Of a stretch of 64,000 nt of DNA, positions 17,955-25,312 are shown in pieces. Position 1 is the first letter of the stretch, and each line of letters begins with the position of its first letter. Below the pieces are notes generated by a model, which saw only the letters and a list, made by a program, of their open reading frames with translations, did not search any database and was not told where the DNA came from. Origin of the DNA: Mycolicibacterium komossense (GTDB lineage Bacteria; Actinomycetota; Actinomycetes; Mycobacteriales; Mycobacteriaceae); the NCBI RefSeq assembly GCF_025822605.1, contig NZ_JACKTY010000045.1, positions 18,243 through 82,242 on the forward strand, read 5' to 3'. The translations under genes and the position numbers were made by a program.

Positions 17955-18031
17955 TATCCAAGGATGCCGGGAGTGCGAAGTGTGGATGCAGACCGTGGCA
18001 AGTGTCCCGGTTGTACAACGAAGGGCACCCA

Positions 18032-19525
18032 ATGGCGGACATGCCGAACATCCTTATCATCTGGGGCGACGACATCGGCCAGAGCAATCTGAGCTGCTAC
18101 AGCAATGGCCTGATGGGGTACCGCACGCCCAACATCGACCGCCTGGCCGAAGAAGGTGCACTGTTCACCGACTATTACGGGGAGCAGAGCTGCACCGCGG
18201 GCCGGGCCGCATTCATCACCGGCCAGAACCCTTACCGCACGGGGCTGACCAAGGTGGGACTGCCCGGCGCCACGCTCGGTCTCCAGGACGGCGATCCGAC
18301 CATCGCCACCGCGCTCAAGGCGCAGGGCTACGCGACCGGCCAATTCGGTAAGAACCACCTCGGTGATCGTGACGAGTTCCTGCCGACGCAGCATGGTTTC
18401 GATGAGTTCTTCGGCAACCTGTACCACCTCAACGCCGAAGAGGAACCCGAAGAAGCCGACTACCCGAAGGACCCGGAGTTCCGCAAGAAGTTCGGGCCCA
18501 GGGGAGTACTACACACGTGGGCCAACGGTGACGGAACTCAGCGCATCGAGGACACCGGCCCGCTGACCAAAAAGCGGATGGAAACCGTCGACGAGGAATT
18601 CCGCGACGCCGCCATCGATTTCATCACCCGCCAGCACGATACCGAGACGCCGTTCTTCGTATGGTTCAACTCCACCCACATGCATTTCCGCACCCACCCC
18701 AAGCCCCAGAGCGTGGGTCGTTCGGGCCGATGGCAGTCTGAGTACCACGACACGATGATGGACCACGACGACCTCGTGGGCAGCCTTCTGGACACTCTCG
18801 ACGAGCTCGGGATCGCCGACGACACGATCGTGATGTATTCCACCGACAACGGCCCACACATGAACAGCTGGCCTGATGCCGGCATGACGCCGTTCCGCAG
18901 CGAGAAGAATTCCAATTGGGAAGGTGCGTATCGGGTTCCCGCGTTGGTGCGGTGGCCCGGGCATGTGTCTGCACACACCGTGTTGACCGGGATCGTCAGT
19001 CACAATGACTGGTTCGTCACTCTGCTGGCAGCAGCGGGCGTACCCGACATCGCGGAAAAGCTCAGCACAGGAACCGATCTGGGCGGCATCACTTATAAGG
19101 TGCACCTCGACGGGTACAACCAGCTGGCATATCTCACCGGAGAGATCGGCGAGAGTCCGCGCAAGCATTTCTTCTACGTCTCCGACGACGGCGATCTGAC
19201 CGCCTTGCGGTTCGACAACTGGAAGATCGTCTTTCTCGAGCAACGCTGCGAGGGCACGATGCGTATTTGGGCCGAGCCGTACACCGAGCTCCGGGTACCG
19301 AAGATCTTCAACCTGCGCACCGACCCTTATGAGCGGGCCGACATCACGTCGAACACCTACTACGACTGGCTCCTGTCCCACGCTTTTCTCCTCGTCCCGG
19401 CCCAGGCGTACGTCGGTCAGATGCTGGGCACGTTCGCCGAATTCCCGCAGCGTCAGAAGTCCGCGAGCTTCAGCCTCGCCCAGGTGATGGCCAAGCTTCA
19501 GGAAGGGGCAGGCGCCAGCAGCTGA
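18032..19525 (+). CDS. Arylsulfatase-family sulfatase
   Basis: Sulfate-ester hydrolase of 497 residues from ATG 18032. The N-terminus PNILIIWGDDIG carries the calcium-binding Asp pair. The active-site motif is SCTAGRAAF (C-x-A-x-R), in which Cys54 would be converted to formylglycine. GKNHLGD and STDNGPHMNSWPD supply the further metal and sulfate ligands. The C-terminal part ends in an Ala/Ser-rich tail. No signal peptide is visible, so it is probably cytoplasmic. The natural substrate is unknown. A DosR-like box lies upstream and a broken paralogous sulfatase follows 35 bases downstream. Confidence 0.92.
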   Translation: MADMPNILIIWGDDIGQSNLSCYSNGLMGYRTPNIDRLAEEGALFTDYYGEQSCTAGRAAFITGQNPYRTGLTKVGLPGATLGLQDGDPTIATALKAQGYATGQFGKNHLGDRDEFLPTQHGFDEFFGNLYHLNAEEEPEEADYPKDPEFRKKFGPRGVLHTWANGDGTQRIEDTGPLTKKRMETVDEEFRDAAIDFITRQHDTETPFFVWFNSTHMHFRTHPKPQSVGRSGRWQSEYHDTMMDHDDLVGSLLDTLDELGIADDTIVMYSTDNGPHMNSWPDAGMTPFRSEKNSNWEGAYRVPALVRWPGHVSAHTVLTGIVSHNDWFVTLLAAAGVPDIAEKLSTGTDLGGITYKVHLDGYNQLAYLTGEIGESPRKHFFYVSDDGDLTALRFDNWKIVFLEQRCEGTMRIWAEPYTELRVPKIFNLRTDPYERADITSNTYYDWLLSHAFLLVPAQAYVGQMLGTFAEFPQRQKSASFSLAQVMAKLQEGAGASS

Positions 19526-19560
19526 AGCGCTGCCTCTGAACACACACCGACGGGAAGCAC

Positions 19561-20257
19561 ATGGCATTGAACGAGTATCGGCTGGGCACCCCGTTCACCG
19601 GCGTCATCGGGCGGACCCCTGCCGAATCGATACCGGCGTGGCCGGCGCCGATCCGCGCCAAACCCGGCGCGCCCAATGTGCTTTTCATCGTGATCGACGA
19701 CATGGGATTCGATCACCTCGGCTGCTATCGGCGCTGGGTTGTGGCTGCGCATCCATCCCGAGGAAGAGTTGCCTCACCGTACTCGAAATGGCGATTCGAC
19801 GGATCCTGCACGGGGATGCCGGAATTCGCTGGGCGGATTCTCCGGTGGTCTGACGTTATTCATGGACCACGGAATCCTGGTTTACGAATACAACATGCTC
19901 ATCATCGACCGATTCCAGGCACGCAGCACCGTGGAGATCGCTCCCGGTGCGCACGTCATTACCGTCGATACCCGATTCGCCTCACCCCAGCCGACCGCAC
20001 CCGCCACCGTGACCCTCGCAGTCGACGGTGCCCAGGTGGGCGCAGTGGTAGTGGCCAGGACGGTGCCGGCCGCCTTCTCCGCCAGCGAAACCTTCGGGGT
20101 GGGCGTTGATCTCGGCTCACCTGTTTCACCTGACTACTTCGATCGCCGTCCATTCCGGTTCGATGGAACGATCGCACGGGTCGACGTCGAAGTGTTTGAC
20201 CCGGCACCCCCGCGAACCATTCAGAATGAGCGGCCGATCAGGTGGACATGTCGCTGA
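19561..20257 (+). pseudogene. Arylsulfatase remnant with large internal deletion and frameshifts
   Basis: The first 57 codons (MALNEYRLGTPFTGVIGR, then NVLFIVIDDMGFDHLGCY) are a good arylsulfatase N-terminus. Around 19730 the sequence jumps, with a frame change, to what is recognisably the C-terminal beta domain: GLWLRIHPEE, then PYSKWRFDGSCTGMPEF in another frame, then GGFSGGLTLFMDHGILVYEYN and TVPAAFSASETFGVGVDLGS. Intact relatives are near 780 residues, so over 500 codons, including the formylglycine Cys, are gone and at least two frameshifts follow. Non-functional. Confidence 0.88.
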
Positions 20258-20375
20258 GGGTGACCGTCAGCAAGACCTCGGGTGTCCGCGAACAAAGCTA
20301 AAGAGATGGCGGATACGGTCGAAAGTCACTGTGTTCGGTGGCATCGGTAGGCGACCTGCGCGGCGGCCTCTGACT

Positions 20376-20412
20376 GGGGTCCAATGCCCGTTGTCACAGG
20401 GACTAATGCCCC
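20376..20412. promoter_or_regulatory. Two DosR-box-like sites upstream of usp at 20496
   Basis: GGGGTCCAATGCCC (20376-20389) and GGGACTAATGCCCC (20399-20412), with centres 23 bases apart, about two helical turns. They lie 84-120 bases before the start. Paired boxes are typical of strongly DosR-controlled promoters. Confidence 0.6.
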
Positions 20413-20495
20413 GCGTCGGTAGCCCGCGGACGGCCTAGCGTGGCCATTACACCGATCAGGTCGTCCAACCGACTGACGGTCAAGAAGGGAGCGAA

Positions 20496-21389
20496 ATGAC
20501 CACGCCGGTAACCCCAACAGAGATCATGGTCGGTGTCGACGGATCCGCGTCATCGATCGAAGCCGTGCGATGGGCAGCTCGCGAGGCGGCGATGCGCAAG
20601 GTTCCGCTCGTCATCGTCAACGTTCGCAGCGCGCTGCCGGTGAGCGCGGCAGCTATGGGGTGGGCGGTGGCACCGATTCCCCAGGAGATCTTCGACTGGC
20701 AAATCCAACGTGCCCAGGCTGTGGTCAATGATGCCGAGGACATGGTGCACGCCGCCGAGCCGAGAGTGAGAGTCATCAGTGAGGTGATCAGTGGATCGGC
20801 AGCGCAGACGTTGATAGATCTGAGCAAGGACGCATTGATGATCGTGGTCGGATGCCGCGGCCTGGATGCTCTTCAGCGCGGCATTGCCGGATCCGTCAGT
20901 ACGGCGGTCGTTCACCATGGACATTGTCCCGTCGCGGTTATTCACACCGAACCCGCGACTACGGCACCCGCGACTCACGCACCAGTGCTGGTCGGCATCG
21001 ATGGTTCTCCGGCCTCGGAACTGGCCACGGCGATCGCCTTCGAGGAGGCCTCCTTTCGGGGCGTGGATCTCATTGCACTGCACGCGTGGAGCGACGAGGA
21101 CATGTCGGGTTTCCCTGGAACGAACCGGTCAGCCGTCATCGGCACCGCGCGCGAGACGTTGGCCGAGCGTCTGGCCGACTGGAATGAGCGTTATCCCGAC
21201 GTCACTGTGCACCCGCATATCGTGTTCGACCACCCGGCCCGCCACCTCCTCGACCAATCTCAGGCTGCGCAGCTCGTGGTGGTCGGCAGCCACGGGCGCG
21301 GTGGCTTTGCCGGGATGCTGCTCGGATCGGTGAGCACGGCCGTCGTCCACGCTGCTCGCGTCCCGGTGATCGTCGCACGACAGTCCTGA
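20496..21389 (+). CDS. Tandem universal stress protein, both domains with ATP-binding motif
   Basis: A 297-residue cytoplasmic protein of two UspA folds (about 8-150 and 160-297), as in M. tuberculosis Rv2623. Each domain starts with the V-G-x-D-G-S strand (MVGVDGSASS, LVGIDGSPAS) and carries the nucleotide loop: VVGCRGLDALQRGIAGSVS and VVGSHGRGGFAGMLLGSVS. Both fit G-2x-G-9x-G-S, so ATP binding by both halves is likely. The ATG has AAGGGAG upstream. Two DosR-like boxes precede it. It is closely related to the protein at 24412. Confidence 0.93.
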   Translation: MTTPVTPTEIMVGVDGSASSIEAVRWAAREAAMRKVPLVIVNVRSALPVSAAAMGWAVAPIPQEIFDWQIQRAQAVVNDAEDMVHAAEPRVRVISEVISGSAAQTLIDLSKDALMIVVGCRGLDALQRGIAGSVSTAVVHHGHCPVAVIHTEPATTAPATHAPVLVGIDGSPASELATAIAFEEASFRGVDLIALHAWSDEDMSGFPGTNRSAVIGTARETLAERLADWNERYPDVTVHPHIVFDHPARHLLDQSQAAQLVVVGSHGRGGFAGMLLGSVSTAVVHAARVPVIVARQS

Positions 21390-21397
21390 GGACGTCA

Positions 21398-21712
21398 CTG
21401 TGCCCGATTGCGTATTCCCCGCATCATCTTCTGCTCCATGATGAAATGCGGAATGTCGAACGTGGCATGACCGACCGCGCCACCACTGCGACGGATGAGC
21501 GGCCGCGTCCCGCCGTCGCCGGGGTCGCCCTGATCGTCAGCGCCCGGGTAGTGCGCCGGGCCTCGGCGACGACGAGCTTGTCGCCCGGAAAAAGGTCCGC
21601 CGCTTCGCTGTCGGAGGCGCCCCACGTGTAGATCCAGGGCCGCAACTTCCTGCGGTAGAGGTACAGTCCCCGCCGACGCCGCCAGCGCGACCGCTATCCA
21701 CATTCGTGTCTG
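21398..21712 (-). pseudogene. SRPBCC-family gene remnant (frameshift and internal deletion)
   Basis: On the minus strand MWIAVALAASAG is followed, after a one-base shift, by LYRRKLRPWIYTWGASDSE and FPGDKLVVAEARRTTRALTI. This is the N-terminus of an SRPBCC/polyketide-cyclase-like membrane-anchored protein. The text then breaks, and only FDIPHFIMEQKMMRGIRNRAQ, the expected C-terminus, remains before the stop near 21398. About 100 codons of the middle are missing. Non-functional. The gap between two usp genes is otherwise empty. Confidence 0.65.
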
Positions 21713-21746
21713 AGCTCTCCCCATGGCACCGGCGTAGCAGGACTGG

Positions 21747-22592
21747 TCAGACCGCGGACTCTGCCCCGACTGTGACGGGGTGGGGCACGATGAGAATGGA
21801 GCGCTCGCCGCGAGGAGCCGCAGATTGATTGTGTGGCCAGACCAAATAGGCGATCTGGTCGACGTCGTTTCCGCCCAGTACGGCCAGTTGCACCGACTCA
21901 GTGGCATGGCTTTGCAGATACTGACCGACACTTCCCATGCAGGCGACGCCGTGAATCCGGATGTCGGGGTTGCGGAGTTTCCATTTCTCGATCCGCCGGT
22001 CGAGCTCCTGGTAGGTGGTCTCGCCCAGGTCTTCTGCCCCGACACCGACAGCGAGAACCGGTGCATGGCGAAGCCGCGCCTCATTGAGCGTGCATTCGAT
22101 GACAGCGTCGTTATCGGGGCGGTCGTTGACGGCGACAACAATCCAGTCGACGCCGCCGGCTGGTCCGACGCGGGGACCGCGAATGATCGAGACAGGGCAG
22201 TACGCGTTCTCGGCCAGTGCGGCCGCCGTGGTTCCCATTACCTCGCCGGGGTGACCGTCGGCTCCTACCGCTCCGACGCACAGCAGTGTGGCGGTGCGAG
22301 ATTCGTGGATCAGGACGGCACTGACAGGTCCCCACAGGATCTCTGTCTCGACAGCGACCGACTTGCCGACTTCTGTCACCACGTCGGTTGCGAACCGCAG
22401 CGACCGTTCGGCGGCGTCGAACGCACGGCGGATATCGCCGGCAGGCAGGTCGTCGTCGCCGGCGGCATAGACGATGCGCAGTGCGGCTTGCCGGCCGGCC
22501 GCCTCACCGATCGCCCATCGAAGGGCATTGGTGGCTGCTTGCGAACCGTCCACCGCCACGACAACTGTTGTGGCCGTTGCATCCTCGGTCAT
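21747..22592 (-). CDS. Tandem universal stress protein with degenerate C-terminal domain
   Basis: A 281-residue protein. The N-terminal Usp domain has VVAVDGSQAATNALRWA and CVGAVGADGHPGEVMGTTA (G-2x-G-9x-G-T intact). The second domain starts WIVVAVNDRPDNDAV but has LAVLGGNDVDQIAYLVWPHNQS in place of the nucleotide loop, so only the first half should bind ATP. This is the Rv1996/Rv2005c/Rv2028c type. ATG 22592 has AGGGAG upstream. The 3' end faces the SRPBCC remnant. Confidence 0.9.
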   Translation of the reverse strand: MTEDATATTVVVAVDGSQAATNALRWAIGEAAGRQAALRIVYAAGDDDLPAGDIRRAFDAAERSLRFATDVVTEVGKSVAVETEILWGPVSAVLIHESRTATLLCVGAVGADGHPGEVMGTTAAALAENAYCPVSIIRGPRVGPAGGVDWIVVAVNDRPDNDAVIECTLNEARLRHAPVLAVGVGAEDLGETTYQELDRRIEKWKLRNPDIRIHGVACMGSVGQYLQSHATESVQLAVLGGNDVDQIAYLVWPHNQSAAPRGERSILIVPHPVTVGAESAV

Positions 22593-22644
22593 GCTGTACT
22601 CCCTCTGGTGTGGGCCGCGGAATGTGCGTTGGTCGTGGAGCGCG

Positions 22645-24144
22645 TCATGCTACTTCTTTCGCCGGTATGGACCGATCGGCCACGGTAGGGTCGGCGTCCG
22701 GCTCCGCTGGGGAACTCCCGGCAGGTTCGGCGGACTCACCTAGCCGTTGTCTACGCGCGTTGAGCAGCGCGTACCCGACCATGCCGGCGAGAATGACCAC
22801 TAGACCCTGGTACACGACTTGGTATCCGGAGGCGAAGGTCAGCCACATCGAGAACACGACACCGGTTGCGGCGACGACGATGTCGCGCGCCAGCCGGCGG
22901 CCCTCCACCCGTCTGCGGTGTGAGACCAGATACGTGAGCTGAGCCAGCGCCGAGAAGAAATACGCGATGGCCACCGTCATGACGGTGAGGTTCACCAGGT
23001 AGGTGAAGACCGTCAGGCCTGGTCCCGAGAGGTAGCGCCACAGCATCAGTAACGACGGCAGCAGAGCTCCAACCACGATGCCGAACCATGCGGTGCCGTT
23101 GCGATCGGCCCAGGCGAACGGCCGCGGAAACAATCCATCCTGGGCCATGGCCCGTGAGCTTTCGGTGACGATCAACGTCCACCCGTTCAGCGCACCGATA
23201 CCGGAGATCACCGCAACGACCGCGATAAACCTGCCAGCCCAAGCGGTGCCGGGAAACATGACCTGGAAGGCATCGACGAATGGCGACCCGGTGTTCACCA
23301 GGGTGCCGTGCGGTACCAGGCCCATCACTGCCGCGGTCACCAGCACATAGAGCACCGCACTTGCGCAGGTGCCGATCAGTGAGGCTCGTCCGACATTCAC
23401 CCGGGGGTTGCGAACTCGTTTCGCGGTGATCGCCGCGGCCTCGACACCGATGAACGAGAACAGTGCCACCCCAGCGGCGATCCCAATTCCGCTGTACAGG
23501 CTTCCGCCGGTGGCGTTGAATGCCCCGAAATTCGCGTTGTTGACAAAAATCCAACCGAACGCACCGATGAACAGCAGCGGCAGGAATTTCATCACCACCG
23601 TGATGTTCTGGAACCACGCCATCTGTTGTACGCCAACAAGATTCACGATGGCCGGGACCCACAGCCCGGTCAGGGCGATCCCCCAATTTACCAGTCCGCT
23701 GGGATCGTGCAGATCGAGCATGGCGTCGACGTAGAACACCCAGGACGCCACGATCGCCGCGTTACCGGCCCACGCGGAGATCCAGTAACTCCAGCCGACG
23801 AGGTATCCGGCGAAATCTCCGAATTCGTATCGCGCGTAGGCGTAAAGGCCACCGTCGCTATGGGGGAGCCGCTTGGTGAGCTGTCCGAACAGCAGGGCCA
23901 GCACCATGGCGCCGACAGCCACTACCGCGAGCACGACGATACTCATCGTGCCCGCGCCGGCCATCACCGCCGGCATGGTGAACACGCCGGTACCGACGAC
24001 GCTACCGATAACCAGGCCGGTCGCCGAGGTCAGACCCAGGGCGTGGGCCTTCTGCTGGCTGCGCGGGGCCTGCCCGGGCGACTCGGCAGGCGGTTCCGTT
24101 GCGGACGCGTCGCGGTCTCTCGGCGTCTGGCTCATCCTCCCCAC
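22645..24144 (-). CDS. APC-family amino acid/polyamine permease
   Basis: Integral membrane transporter of 499 residues with about 12 hydrophobic segments. The first helix has the APC signature TGLVIGSVVGTGVFTMPAVM. PHSDGGLYAYARYEFG and FSFIGVEAAAITAKRVRNPRVNVGRAS are family blocks, and ISGIGALNGWTLIVTESSRAMAQDGLFP is typical of the basic amino acid/polyamine antiporter branch. The hydrophilic ends probably face the cytoplasm. Start GTG 24144; an ATG at 24135 is possible. Substrate not determined; export or exchange of a basic amino acid is a guess. DosR-like boxes lie between it and the divergent usp gene. Confidence 0.9.
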   Translation of the reverse strand: MGRMSQTPRDRDASATEPPAESPGQAPRSQQKAHALGLTSATGLVIGSVVGTGVFTMPAVMAGAGTMSIVVLAVVAVGAMVLALLFGQLTKRLPHSDGGLYAYARYEFGDFAGYLVGWSYWISAWAGNAAIVASWVFYVDAMLDLHDPSGLVNWGIALTGLWVPAIVNLVGVQQMAWFQNITVVMKFLPLLFIGAFGWIFVNNANFGAFNATGGSLYSGIGIAAGVALFSFIGVEAAAITAKRVRNPRVNVGRASLIGTCASAVLYVLVTAAVMGLVPHGTLVNTGSPFVDAFQVMFPGTAWAGRFIAVVAVISGIGALNGWTLIVTESSRAMAQDGLFPRPFAWADRNGTAWFGIVVGALLPSLLMLWRYLSGPGLTVFTYLVNLTVMTVAIAYFFSALAQLTYLVSHRRRVEGRRLARDIVVAATGVVFSMWLTFASGYQVVYQGLVVILAGMVGYALLNARRQRLGESAEPAGSSPAEPDADPTVADRSIPAKEVA

Positions 24145-24170
24145 GGTGAACCTGGAAACGGTCCTGGGCT

Positions 24171-24206
24171 AGGGCCTTTCGACCCCGTGTCTGGGGCCTC
24201 TGGGCC
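24171..24206. promoter_or_regulatory. DosR-box-like pair near permease start
   Basis: AGGGCCTTTCGACCCC (24171-24186) and GGGGCCTCTGGGCC (24193-24206), 27-62 bases upstream of the permease start at 24144. The second is a weaker match. Confidence 0.45.
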
Positions 24207-24292
24207 GAGCTCTACCTCCGACGCCCGACGGATCGAGGGATGCGTGCCGGCATGACACATGACGGTGATCGGTGCCCAATGACTGCCGTACA

Positions 24293-24307
24293 GGGGACCA
24301 ACGGCCC
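24293..24307. promoter_or_regulatory. DosR-box-like site upstream of usp-ATPase operon
   Basis: GGGGACCAACGGCCC, 105 bases before the usp start at 24412. One of the best matches in the window. Confidence 0.6.
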
Positions 24308-24411
24308 ACGACGGGATCACGCCGCGCTGCCTAGCATCAATCATGAGGCGCGCAGGCATGGCGGTCGATCGAGGTGTCAGGCGCCGCTCGCCCCTGTCGA
24401 AGGAGTAAGAA

Positions 24412-25293
24412 ATGGTCAGTGCGACAATGCATCACGGGATCATCGTCGGAATTGACGGCTCGTCGGCCGCAGCGGATGCCGTGCAGTGGGCAGCGCATGA
24501 AGCGGCGATGCACAATGTGCCGCTGACTCTGATCCATGTGCTGCCATCCCCGGTTGTGATGACCTGGCCGGACCTGCCGTTGCCGGCCGCGTTCATGGAA
24601 TGGCCCCGAGAAGAAGGCCGCATCATTGTTCGGAACGCGGTCGCGCTGGCCGAGGCTGCTGCGGAACGGCCGATTCACATCAAGTCCGACATGGTGGCCG
24701 GTCCGGCGGTCGCCGCGCTGGCTGACCTGTCCAAGGAGGCGCAGATGGTCGTCGTCGGATGCCGTGGACGTGGCCGGTTGCATCAGTTGCTGGGCTCGGT
24801 CAGTGCCGGGCTAATTCATCACGGGCATTGCCCGGTGGTGGTCGTCCACGACGATGATCCGCTCATTCCCGATCCTGACTTCGCCTCGGTCGTCGTCGGT
24901 ATCGATGGTTCGCCGGCCTCGGAGTCGGCGACTGCGATCGCCTTCGATGAAGCCTCGCGCCGTGGTGTGCAGGTGGTGGCGATCCACGCCTGCAGCGACT
25001 GGGGCGGTGGCGACCATCCCGGTATCGACTGGCCGTTGGTAGAGCAGCGCGGATATGAAGTCCTTGCCGAGCGGCTCGCGGGCTGGCAGGAGCGGTATCC
25101 CGATGTCAGTGTGCATCGCGTGGTGGTAGCCGATAATGCTGCCGAGCACCTCGTGGCAAGGTCGAAGCGCGCGCAACTCATCGTGGTCGGTAGCCACGGG
25201 CGCGGCGGGTTTGCCGGCATGTTGCTCGGATCAGTCAGTTCCGCCGTGGCGCAAACGGTCCGGATTCCTGTCATCGTCGCCCGTACGTCCTAG
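24412..25293 (+). CDS. Tandem universal stress protein, both domains with ATP-binding motif
   Basis: A 293-residue Rv2623-type protein closely similar to that at 20496 (the same EAAMxxVPL and VVGSHGRGGFAGMLLGSVSxAV segments). First-domain loop VVGCRGRGRLHQLLGSVS has one residue fewer between the glycines. Second-domain loop VVGSHGRGGFAGMLLGSVS is canonical. The ATG follows AAGGAGTAAGAA. The stop is 19 bases before the P3B ATPase start, so the two are probably co-transcribed. Confidence 0.93.
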   Translation: MVSATMHHGIIVGIDGSSAAADAVQWAAHEAAMHNVPLTLIHVLPSPVVMTWPDLPLPAAFMEWPREEGRIIVRNAVALAEAAAERPIHIKSDMVAGPAVAALADLSKEAQMVVVGCRGRGRLHQLLGSVSAGLIHHGHCPVVVVHDDDPLIPDPDFASVVVGIDGSPASESATAIAFDEASRRGVQVVAIHACSDWGGGDHPGIDWPLVEQRGYEVLAERLAGWQERYPDVSVHRVVVADNAAEHLVARSKRAQLIVVGSHGRGGFAGMLLGSVSSAVAQTVRIPVIVARTS

Positions 25294-25312
25294 CGGCAGG
25301 CCAACCACAGAA

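Noticed and set aside
18509..19567. 352-codon minus-strand frame opposite the sulfatase
   Set aside because: Shadow of a GC-rich gene; the plus strand has the sulfatase C-x-A-x-R site and family blocks.
25136..25312. 59-codon extension of the P3B ATPase into the usp gene
   Set aside because: It is the usp sequence read in another frame; the ATG at 25313 starts the conserved protein.
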